Below are positions 28,688-37,964 of a DNA stretch of 40,501 bases, piece by piece. Both the position numbers and the translations under genes were made by a program. The notes beneath the pieces are model-generated. The model saw nothing but the letters and a program-made list of their open reading frames with translations. It made no database searches and was not told where the DNA came from. How positions within the stretch are numbered: position 1 is the first letter of the stretch; the number at the start of each line of letters is the position of its first letter. The stretch is from Holophagae bacterium (lineage in GTDB: Bacteria > Acidobacteriota > Thermoanaerobaculia > Thermoanaerobaculales > Sulfomarinibacteraceae), in assembly GCA_030618605.1 (NCBI GenBank), contig JAUXDC010000004.1:1-40501 (forward strand), in the 5' to 3' direction.

Positions 28688-30142
28688 ATGTGTGGCATTG
28701 TCGGTGTTATCAGGTCGGATGGGCGTCCGGTGATACAGGACCTTGGAAATGGCGCTCACTTCTTGCAGCATCGTGGTCCCGCCTACGCCGGGCTGTTCGT
28801 GTGGGATCCCGTTCGAAGGTCCTTCTCGCTGGAGAAAGGCGAGGGGCTGGCGGACGATATTTTCAAGCCGCTGGGTGAGATCGACGGTGATATCGGTCTG
28901 GCCCACACCCGCTACAAGACCTTCGGTTCAGGCGGCATCTTGAATGCGCAGCCGTTCTTCGACGCCTTTGGGTCAATTGCCCTGGCGCATAACGGCCACA
29001 TTACCAATGTTCCCCAGATCGCTGCGGAATTGGAGGCTCGGAACCAGGCTCTCACCGCGAAATGTGACGCTGAGCCTTTGCTGAGGGTTTTGGCTCTATG
29101 GTTCGAGCATTTCAGGTCTGCGGACCCGGAGGGTGATGAAGGGGAGATCATGTTCAAGGCCATCGCCGAGGTCCAGGCCCGGGTCACCGGCGCCTACTCG
29201 GTCGTTGTGGCCACGCCGGAGGCGCTCTACGCCTTTCGGGACCCGCACGGATTCCGGCCGATGGTGCTGGGCGTTCGGGAGACCGGAGTGGGATCGGCGG
29301 TCATGGTCACGTCGGAGACCCTGGCCCTCGAACAGACGGGCTATAGGGTTGTCGAAGAGGTGGCGCCAGGGAACGCCCTTCGCATCGGTCGGAACCTCGA
29401 AATCGACCAACGAGAGTTGGTGACCCGGGATCCCAGGCCTTGCGCCTTCGAGTTGATCTACTTCGCCGACGTCGAGAGCAAGATGATGGGGGACTCCATT
29501 CGTTCCCACCGTTGGCGCGCGGGAAGGGCCTTGGCGCTGTATCTCCTCGAAACAGCACCGGAGGTGGTGGCCCAGACTGATCTGGTCGTCCCGATTCCTC
29601 ACTCTCCGATTCCCGGCGCCGAAGCTTTTGCCCAGAAACTCGAAGCGGAATTTGATGCCTCCGCCATCGGTTATGCCACGCCTGTTTCCAAGTACCGGTA
29701 TGGCGGGCGGATCTTCATGGAAGAGACCCAGGCGGCGCGGGATGAGGCGGCGATGCTGGATTTTCGGGTTGATGCCAAATCAGTCGAGGGCAAGAACCTC
29801 TTCATCATTGACGACAGTGTCGTTCGAGGGACCAATGCAAAACGCGTGGTCAATGCGCTGCGGACGGCCGGGGCCAAATCGATCGCTTTCGGCACCCTGT
29901 GGCCGATGGTGATCGACTCGTGTTTCCAGGGGATCAACACGCCTACCCAAAGCGAACTGATCGGCGCCCGGTTCAATTCGGACATTGAAGAAGTTCGGCG
30001 CGAGTTGGGCGTTGACGAACTCTACTACCTGCCGGTCGACTGGTTCCAGGACAAGGTTCTCAAGGGAAAACCGGCGTGCATGGCCTGTGCGACAGGTCAG
30101 CGTGCGGTCAAGTTCGAATTCTCAGGTTCTGTGCTGCCCTGA
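28688..30142 (+). CDS. purF: Amidophosphoribosyltransferase
   Basis: MCGIVGVIRSDGRPV (N-terminal nucleophile Cys2), GDIGLAHTRYKTFG, PRPP loop FIIDDSVVRGTNAKRVV, C-terminal ACMACATGQ. Confidence 0.95.
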   Translation: MCGIVGVIRSDGRPVIQDLGNGAHFLQHRGPAYAGLFVWDPVRRSFSLEKGEGLADDIFKPLGEIDGDIGLAHTRYKTFGSGGILNAQPFFDAFGSIALAHNGHITNVPQIAAELEARNQALTAKCDAEPLLRVLALWFEHFRSADPEGDEGEIMFKAIAEVQARVTGAYSVVVATPEALYAFRDPHGFRPMVLGVRETGVGSAVMVTSETLALEQTGYRVVEEVAPGNALRIGRNLEIDQRELVTRDPRPCAFELIYFADVESKMMGDSIRSHRWRAGRALALYLLETAPEVVAQTDLVVPIPHSPIPGAEAFAQKLEAEFDASAIGYATPVSKYRYGGRIFMEETQAARDEAAMLDFRVDAKSVEGKNLFIIDDSVVRGTNAKRVVNALRTAGAKSIAFGTLWPMVIDSCFQGINTPTQSELIGARFNSDIEEVRRELGVDELYYLPVDWFQDKVLKGKPACMACATGQRAVKFEFSGSVLP

Positions 30143-30157
30143 GGCGCTGTGGCTGGG

Positions 30158-30196
30158 CAAAACGTCGGACGTTTTGCATCATTCGCTTCGCGAATG
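30158..30196 (+). terminator. Tandem hairpins downstream of purF
   Basis: CAAAACGT-CGG-ACGTTTTG (30158-30176) and CATTCGC-TTC-GCGAATG (30180-30196). Confidence 0.5.
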
Positions 30197-30254
30197 GGTT
30201 TTGTCGGTAAGTGCGTCTGTTCTCAAAAAAAATCAATCCGCGCGAAGCGCTCTA

Positions 30255-30336
30255 ACTCGGAATGAGGGCGGGATTGGTCTTGAGTGACCCCGTTCCGACG
30301 TGGCTGTTGCAGACCAATCCAGGCCTTATTCCGAGT
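30255..30336. terminator. Large inverted repeat between convergent purF and cysQ-like genes (possible bidirectional terminator or element)
   Basis: ACTCGGAATGAGGGCGGGATTGGTCT (30255-30280) pairs with AGACCAATCCAGGCCTTATTCCGAGT (30311-30336), 23 of 26 positions. Confidence 0.6.
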
Positions 30337-31312
30337 CCCGCACCGCCCTCGCAGCGTCCAGCACTTTCTCATGGAAGTTTCCGTTGGTGGCGATGATGCC
30401 GCGTTGGTTGCCGAGGAAGCGTCCCGATGTCAGGTCAAGGGGCTTGCCGTCGAGGTCGGTCACTCGCCCTCCGGCCTCTTCGATCACCAGCGCCCCGGCG
30501 GCATGGTCCCAGACCTTTTCGCGGTAGCCCTTGGCGCTGGGGAGACGGAGGTAGATTGATGCCTCGCCGCGACCGACGATGGCGTATTTGCACTGGGAGT
30601 CAATGCGGTAGGGTTCGGCAGTCACACCAAGGGCCCCGGCGATCGCGCCGTGTACGGAGTGCGCCGCATGGGCGGACTCGACGGATTCGCACATCACCGC
30701 CAGAGACGGGTCTGTGATCCGGTCGGTGTGAATTTCCTTTTCGTCAATGCCGTCGACTCGACGGACGGCGGTCCCTTGACCGCGGACGGCGATGAAGAGA
30801 CAGCCGATGCCGGCCTCCGGGTTGCCGGGTTCGACTTCGAGGTTGGGACAGCCCAGTACGCCGACGACCACCTGTCCGTGATCGACCAACGCCAGGGCGA
30901 TCGCATAATGCTGGCCGCGCAAGAAACCCTTGGTGCCGTCGACGGGATCCAAAACCCAGTAGCGGTCGTCTCCGCCTCCGTGGTAATCGCCCCGGTCCAG
31001 GGATGTGGCCAGGGACTGGGCGTCAAAATCAGGGACTGCCTGGCGGGAGAGATTGAGGACTTTGGCCGCCATTTCCGGGGAATCCTCGAACGCCCCGGCG
31101 TCCTCTTCGGCCAAGAGGTGATCCGAAGGGAAGGTGTCAGTCAATCGTCGGCTGACCACCGCCTGTATCGCCAGGTCGGCCATTGTCACCGGAGATCGGT
31201 CGCCTTTGGTCAGCGAGTCGGCATTGGCGACGATTTCTTCTTGGACCTGCCGGGCCAAACGGGAAGCCTGGGCCGCGACATTGAGGGCAAATTCTCGTTC
31301 CGCTTCGTACAT
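30326..31312 (-). CDS. cysQ: 3'(2'),5'-bisphosphate nucleotidase / inositol monophosphatase family (HAL2/CysQ-like)
   Basis: DRSPVTMADLAIQAVV, LLAEEDAG, WVLDPVDGTKGFLRGQHYAIALALVDHG, VWDHAAGALVIEEAGG. Confidence 0.85.
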   Translation of the reverse strand: MYEAEREFALNVAAQASRLARQVQEEIVANADSLTKGDRSPVTMADLAIQAVVSRRLTDTFPSDHLLAEEDAGAFEDSPEMAAKVLNLSRQAVPDFDAQSLATSLDRGDYHGGGDDRYWVLDPVDGTKGFLRGQHYAIALALVDHGQVVVGVLGCPNLEVEPGNPEAGIGCLFIAVRGQGTAVRRVDGIDEKEIHTDRITDPSLAVMCESVESAHAAHSVHGAIAGALGVTAEPYRIDSQCKYAIVGRGEASIYLRLPSAKGYREKVWDHAAGALVIEEAGGRVTDLDGKPLDLTSGRFLGNQRGIIATNGNFHEKVLDAARAVRDSE

Positions 31313-31441
31313 CGATGTCCTCCGGGCGGGGGAGTGTAGCAGGGGCGGTTTCATGGTCTGAAAAAGCACCGGATAGCAGCCAGAAACTGGGCAGCCGATC
31401 CGGCGCAGGAACTCATCCGCTCGGTCTTTGTCACGACGTCG

Positions 31442-33982
31442 TCACTGGTTCCAGGCAGCCGTGTCACCCTCTTCGAAACCGTCCATGAAAATCAGGTTGC
31501 CTGCGGTCATACAAGGGGCGCTTGTGCCGGCATCGTTGATGAAGAAGTCGTCAATTTTCCAGTCACCGGTAGAGTCATATGTGTCGCAGACCAAACGCCA
31601 TCGAGTGACGGCCGTCTTCCCAGCGTAGATTGAAAGATCAACGGTGACCTCTCCAAACGTTGCCTGGGTGCCGGACCACGCATCTCGTCCTCCTATCGGA
31701 CTATCGTAGTCGATGGAGATCGTATTGGTGTAACCGCCGGCCGTAATCTGTGGGCCGAGGTCCACCCAGGTGTCGCCGCCGTCAAGGGAGATTTCGATCA
31801 CTCCCCCGTCATAGCCTTCTTCAAGATCAAATTTATGCCAGAAGGACACTGTGGAAATCGCGTCGATTACCATCGGCCGGGTGAAGATCCACTTGTCGGT
31901 CAGGGTTGAGACGTCCGCCGAAACAAATGCGTTTCCGGTACCGGTTGTGTGATCGTCTCCTACAACAACATCCCAATCATCGATGCCGTCGGAAGCGGCG
32001 TGTCCCCACCCTGCCTCCTCGGCATCGCCCATGGTCACGTATGGCTCCAGATCGTCACTCCAGTCTGCCACGGTTACCGGGCCGGTGGGTCGGCCGCCAA
32101 CTTCGACGGTATTAGGCTCTTCTGAACCGGTGACCGAATCAACAGCCCGGACGACGTAGAGATAATGGTGGCCGAATTCCAGCATGTCGATGTCGGCATA
32201 CGGACTCCCTCCGACATTTTCGGCTACCAGCGTCACTGCATCAGGTGTGAAACCGGGAATCTCCGAGCGATAGACGTTGTAGACGACACCGTTTCCACAG
32301 TTGCTGGCGCCCGGATCCCAGGCCAGTTCCAGGGTGCATGTGGGGTCTGTGGAATTGGTCACCGATTGAACTCCTGCGAAGGTCGGGTCCAGAGTGCAAT
32401 CACCGGTGGCCACTGCGCTCGCGCAGGGCGAGGGGTCACTCCGACATCCTTCTGTCGGCTCAACGGCGATGACAACATACGAATAGGTGCTTCCCCCGGA
32501 GACAGCGGAGTCGATGAACGAGGTTGCGGTCAGATCTTCAGCGATCAGTTCGTTGCCGGACTGCGGACAGGATCCGAAGGCTCGGTACACGTTATACGTG
32601 ATGCCCGTCCCGGCGACCGCGTCCCAGGCGAGGTCGATAGCATTCGGTGTGGTGACATCGGCCGTCAGCACTGTAGGTCCGTCAAAGGGAGCACAGAGTG
32701 CACCACCCGGCATCACCCCCTGTGCCTCGAGATCAGCAATGATTTCTTGAATGGGGACGCCGCGATTGGGATCGTCATCGGTGGGATCCCCTGTGGTGCA
32801 GTTGTTCAGACCGGTGCAGTGGTGCAGGGCAATGACCCTGTTATCACTGTAGCCCAAGACTGGCGAACCTGACGACCCGGGCTGGATGTCTGCCCAGTAG
32901 CCGACATCGTCGTAACTGGTCACGCCGGTGCAAGCCGTCTCGGTCACGCTGACGATATGGGCAAACCCGTCAACATTGTCCGGTGGTGCATCGTAGGACG
33001 ATTCCATCGCCAGCCTCTTGCCCCACCCGGCTGGGTGTTGAACGATATAGATCCGTTCATCCAATACGGGCCCTTGTTGACGGAGCTTCATGTATCCATA
33101 CGTGGACGGAAGGTCTGTACTGTTCGCTGTGGAGGTGTCGGGAATGACCAGGGCGTAGTCCAGATCTGTACTGTCGGTGACGAAGGTCCCGCCGCTGCCC
33201 TCGATCGTTCCCGGGCAGGCCAGGTAGGAACCACAGCCCGTCGCGCAATCGGCGCCCTCGGCCATGAACTCGATGTCGATTCTGTCCATTTCGCTCTGCG
33301 AAGTGATGCAATACTCGTTGGTCATCAGATGACCTTCGTTCCCGATCAGCCAACCGGTGCAATGGGCAAAACCGTCTTTCAATAGACGGGCCACGGCGCG
33401 GCCGGTCTCGTAGGCATCCGGGTCCGATGACTCATAGCACTTGGCTTCGTCGGTGTCGTCGGTCGTACATATCCACCTGCCCCAACTGGCGGGTGGCGCC
33501 AAATTCATCTTCTCGCCAAGCCCCTGCGCCCAGAAGTCTTCGATTTCTGATTCGCTGTAACCGCGGCCGAACTTGTCGATTCGATATCCGAAGGCGCTGG
33601 TTCCGCCGGAGGCGTAGAGTTCAATCACCGCAGAATCGCCTTTGATGTGGGTGGCAAAGAACCCTTCCTCACTGATGCCGAGATCGTGGCGTCCGTATCC
33701 GCTATAGGTCCATCGCTGGAGCCGGTCCTCTGAACGAACGACTACAAAATCTCCATCGGCAAGTTCCATGCGTTCAAAATGAACCGCAATATACGTCGCC
33801 TCCGGGAAATTGATCTCGTCCACCCAAACCAGACGCGGATCGCCGCTGGGCGAGGCCGGATAGGGATGGGGTGTTTCCGACCCATCCCAGACGTGCTCGC
33901 CGATGGTCACCGGCCCTCTTTGATTCGCAACCAGGGGCAGCGAAATCAATACTAGAACAACAGCAATCCCCAAATGCCTCAT
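31442..33982 (-). CDS. Secreted trypsin-like protein (probable pseudo-protease) with Fn3-like and jelly-roll-like domains and C-terminal DGFEEG tag
   Basis: HCTGWLIGNEGHLMTNEYCITS (His position is Tyr), DLDYALV, QPGSSGSPVLGY; repeated Fn3-like segments; ends LIFMDGFEEGDTAAWNQ. Confidence 0.8.
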   Translation of the reverse strand: MRHLGIAVVLVLISLPLVANQRGPVTIGEHVWDGSETPHPYPASPSGDPRLVWVDEINFPEATYIAVHFERMELADGDFVVVRSEDRLQRWTYSGYGRHDLGISEEGFFATHIKGDSAVIELYASGGTSAFGYRIDKFGRGYSESEIEDFWAQGLGEKMNLAPPASWGRWICTTDDTDEAKCYESSDPDAYETGRAVARLLKDGFAHCTGWLIGNEGHLMTNEYCITSQSEMDRIDIEFMAEGADCATGCGSYLACPGTIEGSGGTFVTDSTDLDYALVIPDTSTANSTDLPSTYGYMKLRQQGPVLDERIYIVQHPAGWGKRLAMESSYDAPPDNVDGFAHIVSVTETACTGVTSYDDVGYWADIQPGSSGSPVLGYSDNRVIALHHCTGLNNCTTGDPTDDDPNRGVPIQEIIADLEAQGVMPGGALCAPFDGPTVLTADVTTPNAIDLAWDAVAGTGITYNVYRAFGSCPQSGNELIAEDLTATSFIDSAVSGGSTYSYVVIAVEPTEGCRSDPSPCASAVATGDCTLDPTFAGVQSVTNSTDPTCTLELAWDPGASNCGNGVVYNVYRSEIPGFTPDAVTLVAENVGGSPYADIDMLEFGHHYLYVVRAVDSVTGSEEPNTVEVGGRPTGPVTVADWSDDLEPYVTMGDAEEAGWGHAASDGIDDWDVVVGDDHTTGTGNAFVSADVSTLTDKWIFTRPMVIDAISTVSFWHKFDLEEGYDGGVIEISLDGGDTWVDLGPQITAGGYTNTISIDYDSPIGGRDAWSGTQATFGEVTVDLSIYAGKTAVTRWRLVCDTYDSTGDWKIDDFFINDAGTSAPCMTAGNLIFMDGFEEGDTAAWNQ

Positions 33983-34209
33983 TTTTTGACTCCTTCAGAG
34001 ATGTTCGCAAGTTCATTAGAAACTTACAGTCTTTCAGCGGGCTTGACAAGTCCTCGGTGACAGGCAGGCGAAACAGCGGGCCTTCGGTGTCCATCGCGTC
34101 GGCACTGGTGTCCTTCGTTGGGGAGTGAAGCACTGGAACGGTGTACCTTGCGCTCATGCTCAAGTATGGTATTGCCTTACACCGCTTGTGCGGGACCTTT
34201 GGAGGCATC

Positions 34210-36336
34210 ATGAAAAAACTCGTAATATTGACCTTGGTAATTGTTTCTTTTGTTATCGGTGTGACTGTTGAGGCCGGTAAGCCCTTACCTTCGCCCGAAA
34301 GGAACGTTGTTGGATACGGTCAGGATTTGGTGATCGTTCCGGACCTCGGCGACGGCGTGCGCCTGGGGGGCGAATTGGTCTGGAGCGAAATCGTACAGAT
34401 CAAGGAGGCCACCTTCCTCAAGCCCCACATCGTAGATCTCAATCTTCGCGAGGGTGATTCCCTGGTCTTGCGGTCCCAAAGTGGCCGGGTGGTAGAGGTT
34501 CTGACGGGACGGGGACCCAATGACCTGGGCTCTTTTTGGGCGCTGTCGGCCTTTGGTGAGATTCTGCACCTTGAATTGCATCTGAGTCACGGCTACGCCA
34601 AGGCGCCCTTCACGATCGACCAGGTGATCGTTGGTGACGTCGACCTCTTCGGGACGGGAGATGAGCAGGGCGAAAGTATTTGTGCTCCGGCCGATTTCGA
34701 GGATGTTGTTTGCTACGACGGCGACCCGGGCAAATGGGCGACGGTGATGGCCTCGGTAGGTGTGATGTCGGTCGGCAGCAACCCGACGACGGGGGTGTGG
34801 TGCTCGGGCTCCAACGTTTCCCCCAACAACTACGTGATGACCAACTGGCATTGTGTGCCGGATGCCCAGCCGTGCACCAACGCCGAGTTCGTTTTCAAGT
34901 ACTACAACACCACCTGCGGCGGTTCGACGACGACACCGGATTGGGAGAGCTTCCATTGTGACCAGACGGTGGCCGAGTCGCCCTTCGTCGGCTGTGACGC
35001 CACGCTCTCCTCTCTCGATTTCACGTTGAGTTCGGTGATCGGCGACCCGGCGTCAACCTACGGCTGGGTGACGCCGGACTCCAACCCCCTGACCGACGGC
35101 GAGGCGATCTACATCGTGCAGCATCCGGATGGCAGACCTCATGAAATCACCCACGGTAGTGGCGCCGATGTCGACGTCGATGGGACCGTCCTGCGCTACT
35201 ACGACACCCTGGACACCGAGGGCGGTTCGTCGGGTTCCCCAATCTATCGTGAGTCGGACAACAAGATGATCGGCATCCATCACTGTGGCGGATGCGATAC
35301 GCCAGGTGTGGGGAACCGAGGCATGTTGATGTCGGACATCTATCCATTGATTCAAGAATTTCTGTGTTCGGCCGAGGTTGAGATCGTCCCCGCATCGTGG
35401 GAAGGGCTGGCCGAGGTTGACGGTAACGGCAATACGGTTATCGAGCCCGGTGAGACCTGGCAGTTCATCCCGAGAGTGACCAATACCGCGTGTGCAACCG
35501 AGGCGACCGCTGTGGCCGCCGACCTCCAGGCAGGGACGGCTTCCGCCGATATTTCGCTGGTTGGGGCGAACGCCGATTTTGGAACGGTGGCTGCGGGCAC
35601 GACGGCGCCTTCTTTTTCTCCGGTCCAATTCACCGTCGAACTCTCCGCGGCCTGTGGAGAGACGGTAGCGATCGATATGGTCAACCTGGTCGCGACGGGT
35701 GTCGGCCCATTTCCTGGCACGAACGACTATCTGACCAGGACCCTTGGTGAGCTGGTCTACACGACGGTCTTCCTCGAAGACTTCTCCGCCGGAATTCCCG
35801 CTGACTGGACGATCGTCGACGGCGGTTCGAGCACGGGAGGCGTTCACACCTGGACCGATACCAATCCCGGCAATCGTTCGCTGCCACTGACCGAGCCCTT
35901 TGCCATCATGGACTCTGACGAGGCCGGTAGCGGGGAAAGCCAGGACGAGGAATTGATCTCACCGGTGATTGATGTGACGGGTTTCGACAACGTCACCCTT
36001 CAGTTCAGTCATGACTTCAACTGGTATTCCGGCAGCACGGACGAACAGGCGGATGTTGATGTGCGTTCGACCGCCACCGGGGGCGCGTGGGTAACAGTCG
36101 CCAACTACTCGGGTGCGGACACTTCGGGGACTGTCACCGTGGATTTAACAGCTTATGCTGCAGTTGACCTGCAGCTCCGATTTCACTACTACGATGCATC
36201 ATTTGACTACTGGTGGGCCGTCGACGACATCTATCTACTGGGAGACAACGGTTTTGTCTGTGAACCCTACGGCGGACTTTTCTCGGATGGATTCGAGTCC
36301 GGAGATACGACGCTCTGGTATTGGGCCAGCCCTTGA
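34210..36336 (+). CDS. Secreted trypsin-like serine protease with jelly-roll-like domain and C-terminal DGFESG tag
   Basis: Signal peptide MKKLVILTLVIVSFVIGVTVEA; YVMTNWHCV, SSLDFTL, GGSSGSPIYRES; ends GLFSDGFESGDTTLWYWASP. Confidence 0.85.
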   Translation: MKKLVILTLVIVSFVIGVTVEAGKPLPSPERNVVGYGQDLVIVPDLGDGVRLGGELVWSEIVQIKEATFLKPHIVDLNLREGDSLVLRSQSGRVVEVLTGRGPNDLGSFWALSAFGEILHLELHLSHGYAKAPFTIDQVIVGDVDLFGTGDEQGESICAPADFEDVVCYDGDPGKWATVMASVGVMSVGSNPTTGVWCSGSNVSPNNYVMTNWHCVPDAQPCTNAEFVFKYYNTTCGGSTTTPDWESFHCDQTVAESPFVGCDATLSSLDFTLSSVIGDPASTYGWVTPDSNPLTDGEAIYIVQHPDGRPHEITHGSGADVDVDGTVLRYYDTLDTEGGSSGSPIYRESDNKMIGIHHCGGCDTPGVGNRGMLMSDIYPLIQEFLCSAEVEIVPASWEGLAEVDGNGNTVIEPGETWQFIPRVTNTACATEATAVAADLQAGTASADISLVGANADFGTVAAGTTAPSFSPVQFTVELSAACGETVAIDMVNLVATGVGPFPGTNDYLTRTLGELVYTTVFLEDFSAGIPADWTIVDGGSSTGGVHTWTDTNPGNRSLPLTEPFAIMDSDEAGSGESQDEELISPVIDVTGFDNVTLQFSHDFNWYSGSTDEQADVDVRSTATGGAWVTVANYSGADTSGTVTVDLTAYAAVDLQLRFHYYDASFDYWWAVDDIYLLGDNGFVCEPYGGLFSDGFESGDTTLWYWASP

Positions 36337-36388
36337 TACACTGAGATCCGATAGAATTCATTGCCCTACTGGGGAGTATGAGGAGACG

Positions 36389-36607
36389 ATGATGAAATTC
36401 ACGCGTTTGATGATGGCAGTGGCTTTGGTGGCGTTTCTCGGGGGCTGCGGCGGTACACCTCAGGAGGATGCTGCCGCCCCTGATACCGCTCAGGTTGCGG
36501 AACCAACCCCGGTATTCCAAGATGACTTCGAAAGCGGTGAGACCGAAGGTTGGACCGAGGGCGAAGAAGCTCAGGCCGACGAATCGGAAGAAGAGCCAAC
36601 AGAATAG
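36389..36607 (+). CDS. Small lipoprotein carrying a DDFESGETEGW motif and acidic tail
   Basis: MMKFTRLMMAVALVAFLGGCGGTPQEDAAAPDTAQVAEPTPVFQDDFESGETEGWTEGEEAQADESEEEPTE; lipobox LGGC; GAGGAG upstream of the start. Confidence 0.7.
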   Translation: MMKFTRLMMAVALVAFLGGCGGTPQEDAAAPDTAQVAEPTPVFQDDFESGETEGWTEGEEAQADESEEEPTE

Positions 36608-36620
36608 ACATGACGAGAAG

Positions 36621-36715
36621 CAGTCTTCAGGCACCAGGTTTCAGGTAACAACGCAGTGTGAGACACCGTTTGCGCCCTGCTCCCTGTGCCCTGTCACCTG
36701 TGCCCTTTGGCCCGC
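36621..36715. repeat. Inverted heptad arrays (CAGGNNN)n and (NCCCTGT)n
   Basis: CAGTCTT CAGGCAC CAGGTTT CAGGTAA (36621-36648) and GCCCTGC TCCCTGT GCCCTGT CACCTGT GCCCTTT (36674-36708). Confidence 0.75.
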
Positions 36716-37941
36716 AACCACCGCCTGGCACCTGCAGGGCTCCGGACGTCCCGGCGGACGGTGGCGCGTTCGAGGTCTCTCAAGATTCGACCCAAGAGTG
36801 GTCCCGGTTCGACGCCGGTTTCGGTGGTGACCTCAGAGGCTTCGAGCAACGGCCTCGGTTCCAGGATGGCCGGAGCCGAACGGATCCACTGGCGCCACCA
36901 GCGTTGCCACGGCTGAGGGCGGCCGCCTCCGGCCATGTCATTTGCGGCCGCCAGTGCCAGGACCGTTGGAAAGGCGAGGCCGCACCGGGCGATGAATTCT
37001 CGTCGTTCAGCGGCTCCCGCCTGGACCGTTGCGCGGGCCTCGGCGTGGCGGGAGGCAGCGATGGCAACGTTTCGTGCGAGGTCTCTGGGCCAGGCGAAGG
37101 CGGCCAACGCTTTCGGTGAAATCACAGGCCAACCCGAGGCCAACCACCCAAGCGCCGCCTGAGCCCGATGATGTGCGACGGACGCCGGTATCGGTGGGGG
37201 AGAATTTCCGAACAGGTACGGCAGGGCATCCAATGAGGCCGTGAACGGTTCGGCTGTTGCTGAGGGTCGAGGGGCCGCCGGCCCCAGAAGACCCAGCGCC
37301 GCAGCCTCCTGGAGACCAACGCCGGCATGGGAGGCGTGAGCAAGGTTGAGTAATTCGGCGCCGACGCGTTCCCGGGGTGCGTCGGCCAGGATCGGCGCGA
37401 GGTCTGAGATCCAGCCACGGGTTTGGGGATCCATAGAGAAGCCGGCCAGTGTTGTCTGCAACCGAACGCCGCGGAGAAGACGAACGGGGTCGGTCGCAAG
37501 GTTGGCCTTGGAGATCGCACGGATTCTCCGGGCTGTGATGTCCTCGAGTCCTCTAGCCGGATCGACGAACGGGCCGTCCGGCAAGCGCCAGAAGAGGGCG
37601 TTGCAGGTGAAATCCCGGCGGAAGGCGTCTTTTTTAAGATCGCCGTTCACCATGGGCCATATTTCGACCTTGCATCTGGGCCCCGTGAGACGCCAGACGG
37701 CTTTTTCGGGCCTGCCGAGCAGGCGGGGCGTTGAGTCCCATGTGGCGCCCAACGTGCCGGCGACCTTCTGGGCTGCCTCAGCTCCAGGTACGACCAGATC
37801 GAGATCCGGCGGCTCCCTTCCCTGGGCCCGGTCTCGCACCCACCCGCCGACAACCCAGCACTCAACAGAACCGATGCGTTCGGCGATCTCGACGAGGTGT
37901 GGATCCGCACTGAGACGAGATTCTAAGGTCTGCCGTTTCAT
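36694..37941 (-). CDS. cca: CCA-adding enzyme / poly(A) polymerase family tRNA nucleotidyltransferase
   Basis: CWVVGGWVRDRAQGREPPDLDLVVPG, GDLKKDAFRRDFTCNALFWRLPDG, DPARGLEDITARRIRAI, DPVRLLRGVRL. The C-terminus runs into the heptad array. Confidence 0.85.
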   Translation of the reverse strand: MKRQTLESRLSADPHLVEIAERIGSVECWVVGGWVRDRAQGREPPDLDLVVPGAEAAQKVAGTLGATWDSTPRLLGRPEKAVWRLTGPRCKVEIWPMVNGDLKKDAFRRDFTCNALFWRLPDGPFVDPARGLEDITARRIRAISKANLATDPVRLLRGVRLQTTLAGFSMDPQTRGWISDLAPILADAPRERVGAELLNLAHASHAGVGLQEAAALGLLGPAAPRPSATAEPFTASLDALPYLFGNSPPPIPASVAHHRAQAALGWLASGWPVISPKALAAFAWPRDLARNVAIAASRHAEARATVQAGAAERREFIARCGLAFPTVLALAAANDMAGGGRPQPWQRWWRQWIRSAPAILEPRPLLEASEVTTETGVEPGPLLGRILRDLERATVRRDVRSPAGARRWLRAKGHR

Positions 37942-37964
37942 GGCCCTTCAATATAGCTTGATTG

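Noticed and set aside
28345-28698. 117-aa ORF with AQLGERSVRNAEVEGSIPFGS
   Set aside because: It is a translation of the tRNA-Ala gene and flanks, not a protein.
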